Below, in pieces: positions 1 through 7,960 of a DNA stretch of 64,000 nucleotides; the first letter of the stretch is position 1; the number at the start of each line of letters is the position of its first letter. Position numbers and translations under genes: made by a program. This stretch comes from Promicromonospora umidemergens (lineage in GTDB: Bacteria; Actinomycetota; Actinomycetes; Actinomycetales; Cellulomonadaceae): positions 106,101 through 170,100 of the forward strand of contig NZ_JAMTCT010000016.1 in NCBI RefSeq assembly GCF_024171995.1, given 5' to 3'. The notes beneath the pieces were generated by a model. The model did not search any database. It was not told the DNA's origin and saw nothing but the letters and a program-made list of their open reading frames with translations.

Positions 1-1080
1 ACGACCCTCGGGATGGCTGCCGGCCCGGGCACCGCCTGGGTGCTGTCGATCGTCGCGCTGGTGATCGTCATCCGCATCGTGCTCATCCCGCTGTTCTTCA
101 AGCAGATCAAGGCCTCGCGCGGGATGCAGATGATCCAGCCCGAGCTGCAGGCCGTGCAGAAGAAGTACAAGGGCAAGACGGACCCGGCCTCTCGCGAGAA
201 CATGACCCGCGAGACGATGGAGCTGTACCGGAAGCACGGGACCAACCCGTTCGCGTCCTGTATGCCGATCCTGCTGCAGTCGCCGATCTTCTTCGCCCTG
301 TTCCGGGTGCTGAACGGCCTGGAGGGCATCTCGACCGGTGACGCGGAGGGGATCGGCCCGATCACCCAGTCCGTTGCTGGTGACATCGAGTCGTCAACCC
401 TCTTCGGGGCGCAGCTGAGCGACGTCTTCCTGCAGACCGACTCGTGGGTGTCGCGCACGGTCGTCATCGTGCTCATCGTCGCGATGAGCGTCACGACCTT
501 CACCACGCAGCGTCAGCTGACCATGAAGAACATGCCGCCGTCGGCCCTCGAGGGCCCGATGGCGCAGACGCAGAAGATGATGCTGTACATGCTGCCGCTG
601 GTCTTCGCGATCTCCGGTGTGAACTTCCCGGTCGGTGTGCTGATCTACTGGACGGTCACCAACGTCTGGTCCATGGGCCAGCAGTACTACACGATCAAGC
701 GCATGCCTACGCCTGGCTCCATCGCCGAGAAGCAGATGAAGGAGCGGCAGGCTGCGAAGGCGGCCAAGCGCGCCGCCAAGACCGGTGAGGTCATCGAGGA
801 CGAGACGCCAGTGGTCGAGCAGCCGAAGACCGGTCAGCGCGTGCAGCCCAAGCGCAAGGACCGGCAGAAGGGCGCGGTCCGTCCGGAGCCCACGCGTCCC
901 GCCATCGCGCAGTCGGCGCCTCAGGACGCCCCCGACACGACGTCCGGCAAGCAGGCCGCAGCCAAGCCGAAGCCTTCCGGGACGCCGTCGGGGAAGCAGC
1001 CCGGTTCGAAGCCGAAGCCATCCGGTACGGCTCCAGGGGCCACCCCGACGTCGTCGGGCAAGCGCAAGCAGAAGAAGTAG
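1..1080 (+). CDS. yidC: Membrane protein insertase YidC (5' end outside window)
   Basis: YidC/Oxa1/Alb3 insertase, which inserts and folds inner-membrane proteins alone or with SecYEG. The frame is open from base 1, so the first residues lie upstream of the window. Visible are the hydrophobic helices of the family, the KASRGMQ and YKGKTDPASRENMTRETMELYRK-type cytosolic loop (about residues 35-75), the helix starting NPFASCMPILLQSPIFFALF, and a closing pair of helices near residues 195-220. The C-terminal ~110 residues are a Lys/Pro/Ala-rich cytosolic tail (repeats of KPKPSGT), a common ribosome-contacting extension in Actinobacteria. It is followed 12 bases later by khpB, the conserved rpmH-rnpA-yidC-jag order, which places oriC and dnaA to the left of the window. 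Confidence 0.95.
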   Translation, partial: TTLGMAAGPGTAWVLSIVALVIVIRIVLIPLFFKQIKASRGMQMIQPELQAVQKKYKGKTDPASRENMTRETMELYRKHGTNPFASCMPILLQSPIFFALFRVLNGLEGISTGDAEGIGPITQSVAGDIESSTLFGAQLSDVFLQTDSWVSRTVVIVLIVAMSVTTFTTQRQLTMKNMPPSALEGPMAQTQKMMLYMLPLVFAISGVNFPVGVLIYWTVTNVWSMGQQYYTIKRMPTPGSIAEKQMKERQAAKAAKRAAKTGEVIEDETPVVEQPKTGQRVQPKRKDRQKGAVRPEPTRPAIAQSAPQDAPDTTSGKQAAAKPKPSGTPSGKQPGSKPKPSGTAPGATPTSSGKRKQKK

Positions 1081-1092
1081 GAGGCAGACGCG

Positions 1093-1647
1093 ATGAACGC
1101 GAGCACAGGTACGGCCGCGCCCGATCCCGTGGCCCCGGTCGTGGATCCGGAAGACCGGACCAAGCGCCTCGAGGAAGAGGGCGAGATCGCAGCCGACTAC
1201 CTCGAGGAGTTCCTCGACATCGCCGACCTCGACGGCGACATCGATCTGGACATCAAGCATGACCGCGCCGCGGTCGAGGTAGTCGCCGACGACCCCACGT
1301 CGCTCGCACACCTCGTCGGTGGCGAGGGCGAGGTGCTCGACGCGATGCAGGAGCTCACCCGCCTCGCGGTACAGACCCGCACGGGTGAGCGCAGCCGGTT
1401 GATGCTCGACATCGGTGGGTACCGGGCGGCGCGCAGAGTCGAGCTCACGCGTGCCGCCGAGGCCGCGGTCGAGCAGGTGCGCAGCTCTGGCGAGGAGGTC
1501 GAGCTCGACCCCCTGAACGCTTTTGAGCGCAAGGTCGTGCATGACGCCGTCGCCGCCGCGGGCCTGGTCAGCGACTCGCGCGGCGTCGAGCCCGAGCGAT
1601 ACGTAGTGGTCCAGCCGGCGGCGGACCCTGCAGCGGTCACCGACTGA
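1093..1647 (+). CDS. khpB: KhpB/Jag RNA-binding protein (KH plus R3H domains)
   Basis: 184-residue protein of the Jag/KhpB family, a cytoplasmic RNA-binding protein that partners KhpA and influences cell elongation and division in Gram-positives. A KH-type domain covers roughly residues 40-115 (VGGEGEVLDAMQ is the variant GxxG loop region). The R3H domain follows, with the signature LDPLNAFERKVVH that contains the R-x3-H motif. An AGGAGG ribosome binding site precedes the ATG by eight bases. It lacks the basic N-terminal Jag domain found in Firmicutes, as is normal for Actinobacteria. It is co-directional with yidC, 12 bases downstream, and a strong hairpin follows its stop. Confidence 0.93.
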   Translation: MNASTGTAAPDPVAPVVDPEDRTKRLEEEGEIAADYLEEFLDIADLDGDIDLDIKHDRAAVEVVADDPTSLAHLVGGEGEVLDAMQELTRLAVQTRTGERSRLMLDIGGYRAARRVELTRAAEAAVEQVRSSGEEVELDPLNAFERKVVHDAVAAAGLVSDSRGVEPERYVVVQPAADPAAVTD

Positions 1648-1662
1648 CTCATCGGCCTCGGC

Positions 1663-1703
1663 CGGCGGCCGGTGTGCGCCCAGAGGGCGCGCACCGGCCG
1701 CCG
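1663..1703 (+). terminator. Strong hairpin between khpB and rsmG
   Basis: An 18-bp stem (1663-1680 with 1686-1703, one G-T wobble) closes a 5-base loop CAGAG and is followed by GTGTGTTTGG. It lies 15 bases after the khpB stop, so it probably ends the yidC-khpB transcript. Its position also argues against an rsmG start at 1706, directly at the foot of the hairpin. Confidence 0.75.
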
Positions 1704-1744
1704 GTGTGTTTGGCTACTTTTCGACAGCGAGTGGAGGGCTAGAC

Positions 1745-2434
1745 GTGGAAGGTTCGGACGTGGCGGCGCAGTGGGACTCTGGCGCGAGCGCCGAGGTGCC
1801 GGACGGCGAGACGCTCGGTGCGAGCGACACCGTCAGGGCCTATCTGGGCGAGGCCTACGACGGCGTAGCGCACTACGCGGAGATGCTCCGTGGCCAGGGG
1901 GAGCTGCGTGGGCTGATCGGGCCCCGCGAGATTCCGCGCATCTGGGAGCGCCACATTCTGAACTCCGCCGCGGTCGTGCCGTACCTTCCGACGTCCGGCA
2001 CGGTGGCCGACATCGGATCGGGAGCCGGACTGCCGGGTGTGGTGGTCGCGGCGATGCGCCCGGAGCTGGAGGTGATCCTTGTCGAGCCCATGGAGCGCCG
2101 CACGACCTGGCTCACCGAGGTCGTGAGTGAGCTCGAGCTCCCGAATATCCAGGTGAAGCGCGGCCGCGCCGAGGAGTTCCACGGAGCCTTCGAGGTCGAT
2201 GCTGTGACGTCCCGAGCTGTGGCTGCCCTCTCGAAGCTGGTCCGGATGAGCATGCCGCTCGTCCGGGTGGGCGGCGAGATGGTGATCCTCAAGGGACGGA
2301 ATGTTGCCCAAGAGATTGAGCCAGCACGCAAGGTCCTGCAGAAGTACGGTTCAGGGACTCCGGACGTCCTGGAAGGCGTCCCCGTCGAGGGAGTGGAAGC
2401 CACGACGATCGTGCGGGTGCGGCGCGGGAAGTAG
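1745..2434 (+). CDS. rsmG: 16S rRNA (guanine-N7)-methyltransferase RsmG (GidB)
   Basis: RsmG methylates N7 of a conserved guanine of 16S rRNA (G527 in E. coli numbering) with S-adenosylmethionine; loss gives low-level streptomycin resistance in other bacteria. The SAM-binding loop DIGSGAGLPG is at about residues 89-98, the acidic motif ILVEPMERR follows, and SRAVAAL is the late conserved block. I chose GTG at 1745 because GGAGGG lies six bases before it; an in-frame ATG at 1706 has no ribosome binding site and sits at the foot of the preceding hairpin. The product is 229 residues, normal for the family. It lies just upstream of the parS/parAB region, as usual. Confidence 0.95.
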   Translation: MEGSDVAAQWDSGASAEVPDGETLGASDTVRAYLGEAYDGVAHYAEMLRGQGELRGLIGPREIPRIWERHILNSAAVVPYLPTSGTVADIGSGAGLPGVVVAAMRPELEVILVEPMERRTTWLTEVVSELELPNIQVKRGRAEEFHGAFEVDAVTSRAVAALSKLVRMSMPLVRVGGEMVILKGRNVAQEIEPARKVLQKYGSGTPDVLEGVPVEGVEATTIVRVRRGK

Positions 2435-2450
2435 CCGTCGCGGAGAACCA

Positions 2451-2466
2451 TGTTTCACGTGGAACG
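2451..2466. other. parS-like site 1 (two mismatches)
   Basis: TGTTTCACGTGGAACG differs at two positions from the 16-bp consensus TGTTTCACGTGAAACA bound by ParB. It starts 17 bases after the rsmG stop. It is probably a weaker member of the cluster that continues to 5880. Confidence 0.7.
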
Positions 2467-2686
2467 GGAGCGGTCACTGCCGGTGGCCGCTCCCGTTCAT
2501 GCTTCGCCGGACTGGTCTGACGGCAGCGCCGCGGGCTGGGCGAAGTGGCCCGAGGGTGAGCGACCTGAGAGCGAGTGGAGTCGAGCCGGGCACAGCAGAT
2601 CGGGACCGATGGGCCGATGCGGTCGGTGTAATCGGCATCGGGCACGCCAGCCGCGGCGCCGGGATTCGTCCGTCCACAGAGTGTCG

Positions 2687-2702
2687 TGTTTCACGTGAAA
2701 CA
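2687..2702. other. parS site 2 (perfect consensus)
   Basis: TGTTTCACGTGAAACA matches the established ParB-binding 16-mer at every position. It lies in the 530-base spacer between rsmG and parA and is the best centromere site in the window. Confidence 0.93.
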
Positions 2703-2770
2703 GGGTCGGGCGGGCGCTGGCTGCGCCGGAGTACTCAAGCCCTTTCCCGGCATGACGGAGGGCTCGCTCG

Positions 2771-2802
2771 GGTTTCACGTGAAACCCGCTTCACGCGAAA
2801 CT
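2771..2802. other. parS site 3 with adjacent degenerate copy
   Basis: GTTTCACGTGAAAC (2772-2785) is a perfect 14-bp palindromic core. Two bases later comes a decayed copy, CTTCACGCGAAAC (2789-2801). The spacer 2435-2964 holds these parS sites and, at its right end, a possible parA promoter; no gene could be supported in it. Confidence 0.85.
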
Positions 2803-2951
2803 GCTCCTGCTTGAGGGAGGAATCGGCCAAGCACGACATCGGCCCGCCCTGACGGGAGCAATCGGGAGGCGCCGGACTCGGATAGCGGCGGAGAGATGAT
2901 CTGATCACTCCGGGATCGGCGTTTCGACACGCTTCAGCAGGTCCGCGACCT

Positions 2952-2964
2952 TAGCGTTACACGG
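2952..2964 (+). promoter_or_regulatory. Possible -10 element for a leaderless parA transcript
   Basis: TAGCGT at 2952-2957 fits the actinobacterial -10 pattern TAnnnT and ends seven bases before the GTG at 2965, the spacing expected if transcription starts on the start codon. No convincing -35 box is seen at 17-18 bases. No Shine-Dalgarno sequence precedes the GTG, which is compatible with a leaderless message. This is inference from spacing only. Confidence 0.35.
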
Positions 2965-5367
2965 GTGTGCTTCTTCAGACGAAAGTCCAAGCGAGTAGCG
3001 GCAGCCAAGTCTGTTGCGGCGCCGGCTGCCGCTGTCACGGCGTCCGACTCGTCCGCTTTGGAATCGGTCTCCATGGCGAGGGAGTCGTTGACGGAGGCAG
3101 ACAGGTCGACCGCGGCCACCCCAGGGGGAGCGTCGGGGCTCTCCATGCTCACGGAACAGTCCGGGCCGGATGGCGCGGGCGGGCCGGGGGAGCCAGGGTC
3201 GGATGGCACCGACACTCGGCTGCAGGAGGCGTCGGTGGGTGCCCAACCATCGGCTGCTGTCCCCGACCCTGGTGCCGAGGCGGCACCAGCCGGTCGAACG
3301 ATCGACTCTGGGTTCGACGAACACCCCGATGATCCGGTCGACGAGACTTCGCGCGGGATCGATGCCGAGGCCAATCCTGAGGCAAATCTTGAGGCCGAGT
3401 CCGGTCAGTGGGCGGCGGGTCGATCCAACCTTGCAGAGGCGGGCGTTCCTGCGCCAGGGACCGCTGCGAGCGGAGTCTCCCAGGGTGCGGCTTCCGAGGC
3501 TCGCCCTTCGGATTCCAATGCACCCGACGCCAGTGCCTCCGAACCCGATGAGCCAGACGTCAGCGCACGGGACGTCAGCGCACCAGACGCCAGCGCACCA
3601 GACGCCCCGATCGCTACGGACGGCGCGGAGCACCGGAACGCGGGCGAGCAGAACCGGAACGGTGGCGAGCAGAGTTCGCACCCCGGTGAGGAGGGCGCGC
3701 CGGACACTCCCACCGGCGACCTGGCAGAAGCTGAGGAGGCGGAACAGATTTCGTCGTCCGAGGAAATGGCCCTGCCGCTGCCCGAGATCGTGGACGATGG
3801 TCCCCGCGACCAGGTGTGGGGCCAGGACCGCCCGGGGGCCGAGGGAAAGAACGTGACTGCGTTGAGCCAGCTGATCGAGTCGGTCACGACGCCTGCCAGC
3901 CGAGATGGCGAGCAGGACTCCGACACGACAGCGGCGCCAGCAGCCACCGGGGCGGCAGGCACGCCCGAGTCGCCCGAGTCGCCTGAGTCGCCCGAAGACT
4001 CCAAGGATCCGATGGACACTGGGTTCGAGGACGACGATCCCGATCAGATGGAGGAGCTGCCGTCCGACCGACCGGTCCCGGCCGACGCAATCCGGCGGGC
4101 GAGCGAGGCACTAGATGCGGCGGTCAACGCGGCGCCCGCGGTCATTGGGTCGGCTTCGTGGGGCTCGGAAGACGAGTCGGGCGCCCTCGTCGATGAGGAC
4201 CTCACACATTTCGACGGAGAAACTGAGCCGGAGTTCGAGCCAGAAGACACGGCCAGCGATTACAGTGTCCGCGTGACGGATCCGATTCCTGTGCAGAGCC
4301 TCTCCGCTCCCGACGTTTCACGTGAAACGTCGGGGCCCGTGCAGATGCCCAATGGCACGCAGCAGCCCACAGGCGGCCCGCACGGTGGCGATGACGAGCG
4401 TCGGTCAGCCCTCATCGCAACCGTCCCGGCCGTTGACGACACGACTCCTGTCGCCGCCGAGCTCGCGATGGATGCTCGCCGACGCATTGAGCTTCAAGGG
4501 CGCCGGTTCCCGCGTCCACCGAAGACGCGCATCATCACGGTGGCAAACCAGAAGGGTGGCGTCGGTAAGACCACGACAACCGTGAACGTCGCCGCCGGAC
4601 TGGCGCTGTCCGGCCTGAACGTGCTGGTGATCGACAACGACCCGCAGGGAAATGCCTCCACAGCGCTGGGGATCGAGCACCGCGCAGGCACCCCGTCGGT
4701 GTACGAGGTGCTCGTGGAGGGGGAGTCTCTGGCAAGCACGGTCCAGCAGTGTCCCGACGTTCCGAACCTTTGGGGAGTGCCGGCGACCATCGACCTGTCC
4801 GGCTCCGAGATCGAGCTCGTCTCGCTGGTTTCACGTGAAACGAGACTTCGGAAGGCGATCGACAAGTACCTCAACGACCGCATTGCCGCAGGGGAGGAGC
4901 GGATCGACTACGTCCTCATCGACTGCCCGCCGAGCCTGGGTCTCCTGACGGTCAACGCGTTCGTGGCGGGCCGTGAAGTTTTCATTCCCATCCAGTGCGA
5001 GTACTACGCGCTCGAAGGGCTGAGCCAGCTGTTGAAGACGATCGACCTGATCCGGTCCCACCTCAATCCGGAACTGCGTGTCTCGTCGATCCTGCTGACC
5101 ATGTATGACGGTCGCACCAACCTCGCGCAGCAGGTGGCAGGGGAGGTCAGGTCGCACTTCCCGGCGGAGACGTTCAAGACGACGATTCCGCGCTCGGTGC
5201 GCATCTCCGAGGCTCCGAGCTACGGCCAGACGGTGATGACCTACGACGCGACATCCACCGGCGCGCTGGCGTACCTTCAGGCATCTCGCGAGCTGGCCGA
5301 ACGGGGTCAGGGCGGGTCGAGCCCCCGTCGTGCGATGCAGGCAGAGCCGATCGGGGCGCAGGACTGA
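2965..5367 (+). CDS. parA: Chromosome-partitioning ATPase ParA with ~500-residue acidic N-terminal extension
   Basis: ParA/Soj-type ATPase that moves ParB-parS complexes during chromosome segregation. The ATPase core occupies about residues 515-800: deviant Walker A KGGVGKTTTT from Lys530, the VIDNDPQGN switch, the YVLIDCPPSLG Walker B block and a normal C terminus. Ahead of it lie ~500 residues of low-complexity sequence rich in Asp, Glu, Ser, Pro, Ala and Thr, with short repeats (ESPESPESPED; DVSA/DASAPDA). The family is normally ~260-330 residues. GTG 2965 is the most upstream supported start; internal ATG codons at 3073, 3766 and 4012 are alternatives, so the true N terminus is uncertain. 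Two parS sites are embedded in the frame, each read as V-S-R-E-T. parB follows after 97 bases. Confidence 0.9.
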   Translation: MCFFRRKSKRVAAAKSVAAPAAAVTASDSSALESVSMARESLTEADRSTAATPGGASGLSMLTEQSGPDGAGGPGEPGSDGTDTRLQEASVGAQPSAAVPDPGAEAAPAGRTIDSGFDEHPDDPVDETSRGIDAEANPEANLEAESGQWAAGRSNLAEAGVPAPGTAASGVSQGAASEARPSDSNAPDASASEPDEPDVSARDVSAPDASAPDAPIATDGAEHRNAGEQNRNGGEQSSHPGEEGAPDTPTGDLAEAEEAEQISSSEEMALPLPEIVDDGPRDQVWGQDRPGAEGKNVTALSQLIESVTTPASRDGEQDSDTTAAPAATGAAGTPESPESPESPEDSKDPMDTGFEDDDPDQMEELPSDRPVPADAIRRASEALDAAVNAAPAVIGSASWGSEDESGALVDEDLTHFDGETEPEFEPEDTASDYSVRVTDPIPVQSLSAPDVSRETSGPVQMPNGTQQPTGGPHGGDDERRSALIATVPAVDDTTPVAAELAMDARRRIELQGRRFPRPPKTRIITVANQKGGVGKTTTTVNVAAGLALSGLNVLVIDNDPQGNASTALGIEHRAGTPSVYEVLVEGESLASTVQQCPDVPNLWGVPATIDLSGSEIELVSLVSRETRLRKAIDKYLNDRIAAGEERIDYVLIDCPPSLGLLTVNAFVAGREVFIPIQCEYYALEGLSQLLKTIDLIRSHLNPELRVSSILLTMYDGRTNLAQQVAGEVRSHFPAETFKTTIPRSVRISEAPSYGQTVMTYDATSTGALAYLQASRELAERGQGGSSPRRAMQAEPIGAQD
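4313..4330. other. parS site 4, inside parA
   Basis: ACGTTTCACGTGAAACGT is an 18-bp perfect palindrome containing the parS core (4315-4328). It is read in the parA frame as V451-S-R-E-T455, within the extension rather than the ATPase domain. Confidence 0.88.
4828..4841. other. parS site 5, inside parA ATPase domain
   Basis: GTTTCACGTGAAAC is a perfect 14-bp core read as V622-S-R-E-T within the ATPase domain of parA. The reading frame over the site is the same as in site 4 and site 6. Confidence 0.88.
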
Positions 5368-5464
5368 TGGTCCGTAGTGACGGACGGGGCCGGCTGGGCA
5401 CCGTGCCGATGGAGACGAAGCCCGTTCGCGCTCGGTGCGCGGCCGGAACCGACGAGGAGACACG

Positions 5465-6739
5465 ATGAGTGCGAAGCGACGCGGGCTCGGGCGGGGCCTG
5501 GGCGCCCTGATCCCGACGGGTCCTGAGCTGGACGAGCAGGCGCCCGGCGCGGGGCCGGTCGAGTCGGACGGCGCCGACAACGCACTGGGCGGGTCGGTCG
5601 CGACGGTCGTCGAGGAACGCCCGTCGCCGGCGCTCGACGCGACGGACAAGATTCCGGTGAGTACCGTCTCGGTCAGCTCTGTCACGGCCGATCCGGTCAC
5701 GGAGAAGAAGGCGGTCAAGAACTCCGGGCCTCGTCCCAGCACCGTCAAGTGGGACTCCGCAATTGCGAGCGGCCGGCTCTCGGTAGCGAACGAGGCGGCG
5801 GAGGGCGGCAGCGTCTCGGCTCTGGACGACACGTTCTTCAGCCGCGAGGAAGGCGAGACCGCCGACGTTTCACGTGAAACAGCGGAACTCGTTCCCGTTC
5901 CGGGCGCCCGGTTCGCCGAGCTACCCGTAACCGCGATCCGGCCGAACACCTGGCAGCCGCGGACGGTCTTCGACGAGGGCGACCTGGACGAGCTCGTCGA
6001 GTCGATCAAAGAGATCGGCGTCCTCCAGCCGATCGTCGTCCGTCCGGACAAGGAGCATCCGGGTGAGTACGAACTCATCATGGGCGAGCGACGTTGGCGC
6101 GCGACGCAGGCTGCCGAGCTGGAGACCATACCGGCGATCGTCCGCGACACCGATGACGGTGACATGCTCCGCGACGCGCTGCTGGAGAACCTGCACCGCT
6201 CGGACCTGAACCCGCTCGAAGAAGCCGCGGCCTATCGCCAGCTCCTGGACGACTTCGGTTGCACGCACGAGGAGCTTGCCAACCGGCTCGCGCGCAGCCG
6301 CCCGCAGATCTCGAACACTCTGCGGCTGCTGCGGCTGCCTCCGCTGGTGCAGCGTCGTGTCGCCGCCGGGGTGCTCTCGGCGGGTCACGCTCGTGCGCTC
6401 CTCGGTCTGAGTGACGGCGCGGAGATCGAGCGGCTCGCTCAGCGCATCGTGTCAGAGGGGCTCTCGGTCCGCGCGACCGAGGAGATCGTCATGCTGACGG
6501 AGTCCGACGGAGGCAACGGGAAGACTCGCAAGCCGCCGCGCGCCGGGACCCGCATCGAAGCGGTGGACGAGCTGGCGACCCGGCTGTCCGACCGGTTCGA
6601 GACCCGGGTCAAGGTGGCGCTCGGCAAGACCAAGGGCCGGATGACCGTGGAGTTCGCCTCGGTCGAGGACCTCAACCGGATTCTCAACGTCATGGCCCCT
6701 GAGGAGCGCGGCCTGCTCAAGCCGCAGTCCGACGCCTGA
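5465..6739 (+). CDS. parB: Chromosome-partitioning CTPase ParB
   Basis: ParB/Spo0J binds parS, spreads as a CTP-dependent clamp and recruits SMC and ParA. The start ATG 5465 has GAGGAG five bases upstream and gives the classic N terminus [14 protein letters not shown], the ParA-stimulating peptide. A ~130-residue linker follows, then the CTP-binding N domain from about residue 155 ([38 protein letters not shown]), the helix-turn-helix at about 262-292 ([20 protein letters not shown]) and the C-terminal dimerisation domain. The linker contains a parS site. The gene is 424 codons and is followed by a terminator hairpin against convergent ddl. Confidence 0.96.
   Translation: MSAKRRGLGRGLGALIPTGPELDEQAPGAGPVESDGADNALGGSVATVVEERPSPALDATDKIPVSTVSVSSVTADPVTEKKAVKNSGPRPSTVKWDSAIASGRLSVANEAAEGGSVSALDDTFFSREEGETADVSRETAELVPVPGARFAELPVTAIRPNTWQPRTVFDEGDLDELVESIKEIGVLQPIVVRPDKEHPGEYELIMGERRWRATQAAELETIPAIVRDTDDGDMLRDALLENLHRSDLNPLEEAAAYRQLLDDFGCTHEELANRLARSRPQISNTLRLLRLPPLVQRRVAAGVLSAGHARALLGLSDGAEIERLAQRIVSEGLSVRATEEIVMLTESDGGNGKTRKPPRAGTRIEAVDELATRLSDRFETRVKVALGKTKGRMTVEFASVEDLNRILNVMAPEERGLLKPQSDA
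5867..5880. other. parS site 6, inside parB
   Basis: GTTTCACGTGAAAC, a perfect core read as V135-S-R-E-T in the linker of ParB, so ParB can bind its own gene. The extended sequence ACGTTTCACGTGAAACAG matches the consensus at the right-hand AAACA end. Confidence 0.88.
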
Positions 6740-6757
6740 CGAGGACCTGCAGAGAAT

Positions 6758-6801
6758 GACGCCGGGCCGGCATCCCTTTCGGGGGATCGCGGCCCGGCGT
6801 C
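6758..6801. terminator. Bidirectional terminator between parB and ddl
   Basis: The 12-bp perfect stem GACGCCGGGCCG / CGGCCCGGCGTC (6758-6769 with 6790-6801) encloses a 20-base loop with an inner ATCCC/GGGAT hairpin. It lies between the convergent genes parB and ddl. The base following the stem begins GTTTCACGTG, a half parS-like sequence. Confidence 0.78.
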
Positions 6802-6821
6802 GTTTCACGTGGTGCGTGGCG

Positions 6822-7862
6822 CTATCGCGCGGCCGCCAACGCGGTGTCGACGACCGTGCGGTACAGCGCCGCGAGGTCGTGGCCGCTCGCCGACACCGCC
6901 TGCGGCAGAAGTGACATCTCTGTCATGCCCGGCGCCACGTTGACCTCGAGGATCTGGGCTGTGCCCGCGGCGTCGAGGATCAGATCCGTGCGGGACAGGT
7001 GACGCAGGTGCAGCGTCTCGTGAGCCCGGACGGCGGCGTCGGCCACCTGGGCGGCCTGGTCCGTGGTGAGGCGAGCGGGCGTGAAGAACTCGGTGTCGCC
7101 GGCGACGTAGCGGGCCGCGTAGTCGTAGCCACCGTCGGCGACGATCTCCACGGCGGGCAGGGCCTCGGGCCCGCGCGGACCGTCGATCACGCTCACCGCC
7201 AGCTCGACGCCGGTGATCGCCTGCTCGATGAGCGCGGTCTCGCCGTAGGCGAAGCACTCCACCATCGCCCGCGGCAGGTCCTTGGCGCGGGTGACGACGG
7301 TGACGCCGAGCGCTGAACCGCCTTCGGTCGGCTTGACCACGAGGGGGAGCCCGAGCCGCCGCACTATCGTGTCGAGCACGGGCTGCGCCCCGAGGTCCCG
7401 GAACAGACTCTGGGGGAGGGTCACGTAGTCGGGTGTCGCGAGACCTGCCTCAAGCAAGGCGGCCTTGGAGATGGGCTTGTTCCACACCACACGGCTCGCC
7501 CGCGGGCCCGTGCCCACGTAGGGGAGGCCGAGCATGTCGAGCACGTCGCGGACGGAGCCGTCCTCGCCGGAAGCGCCGTGGAGCAGCGGCCAGACGACGT
7601 CGGGCCGGGTCTCACGCAGGAACGGCAGGAGATCCGCATCGACGTCGTGCACCAGGACCTCGAGGCCGGTCGAACGCAACGCCTCGGCGACACGACGCCC
7701 TGAGCGGAGGGACACGTCCCGTTCGTGCGACAGGCCCCCGGCGAGAACGACCACCAGGGGAGCGCCGTCCGCGGCGTCGTTCCCGGCCGGCGCGGAGGGA
7801 GAGCCGGCGGGAACGCCGGACGACGCCGGTGCGGGCGCGGAAGGTGTCATCGAGAGACTCAC
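6822..7862 (-). CDS. ddl: D-alanine--D-alanine ligase
   Basis: ATP-grasp enzyme joining two D-alanines for the peptidoglycan stem peptide in the cytoplasm. The N domain has the substrate loop HGASGEDG at about residues 95-102; the ATP-grasp loop GGSALGV is at 181-187, and the metal-binding close EVNVAPGMT matches the family EVN-x-PGMT. GTG 7862 is the most upstream start; ATG 7850 (four codons later) is equally possible, and neither has a strong ribosome binding site. About 30 N-terminal residues are Ala/Pro/Ser-rich and lie before the first strand PLVVVLAGG. It converges with parB and is followed upstream by an aminotransferase gene read the same way, 98 bases away. In many Actinobacteria an amidase gene occupies this position instead. 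Confidence 0.93.
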   Translation of the reverse strand: MSLSMTPSAPAPASSGVPAGSPSAPAGNDAADGAPLVVVLAGGLSHERDVSLRSGRRVAEALRSTGLEVLVHDVDADLLPFLRETRPDVVWPLLHGASGEDGSVRDVLDMLGLPYVGTGPRASRVVWNKPISKAALLEAGLATPDYVTLPQSLFRDLGAQPVLDTIVRRLGLPLVVKPTEGGSALGVTVVTRAKDLPRAMVECFAYGETALIEQAITGVELAVSVIDGPRGPEALPAVEIVADGGYDYAARYVAGDTEFFTPARLTTDQAAQVADAAVRAHETLHLRHLSRTDLILDAAGTAQILEVNVAPGMTEMSLLPQAVSASGHDLAALYRTVVDTALAAAR

Positions 7863-7960
7863 TCGGTCGAGGTCAACGGGTCAACTGCTCGGAGCTGCCA
7901 TCGTGTCAGAAGCCCAGACGCTCGGGTGGCGGTCGGGCTCCTGACACGGAGATCGGAGTG

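Noticed and set aside
6802..6811. Half parS-like GTTTCACGTG after the parB terminator
   Set aside because: Only one arm is present; the other reads GTGC. It may simply be the T-containing tail of the terminator.
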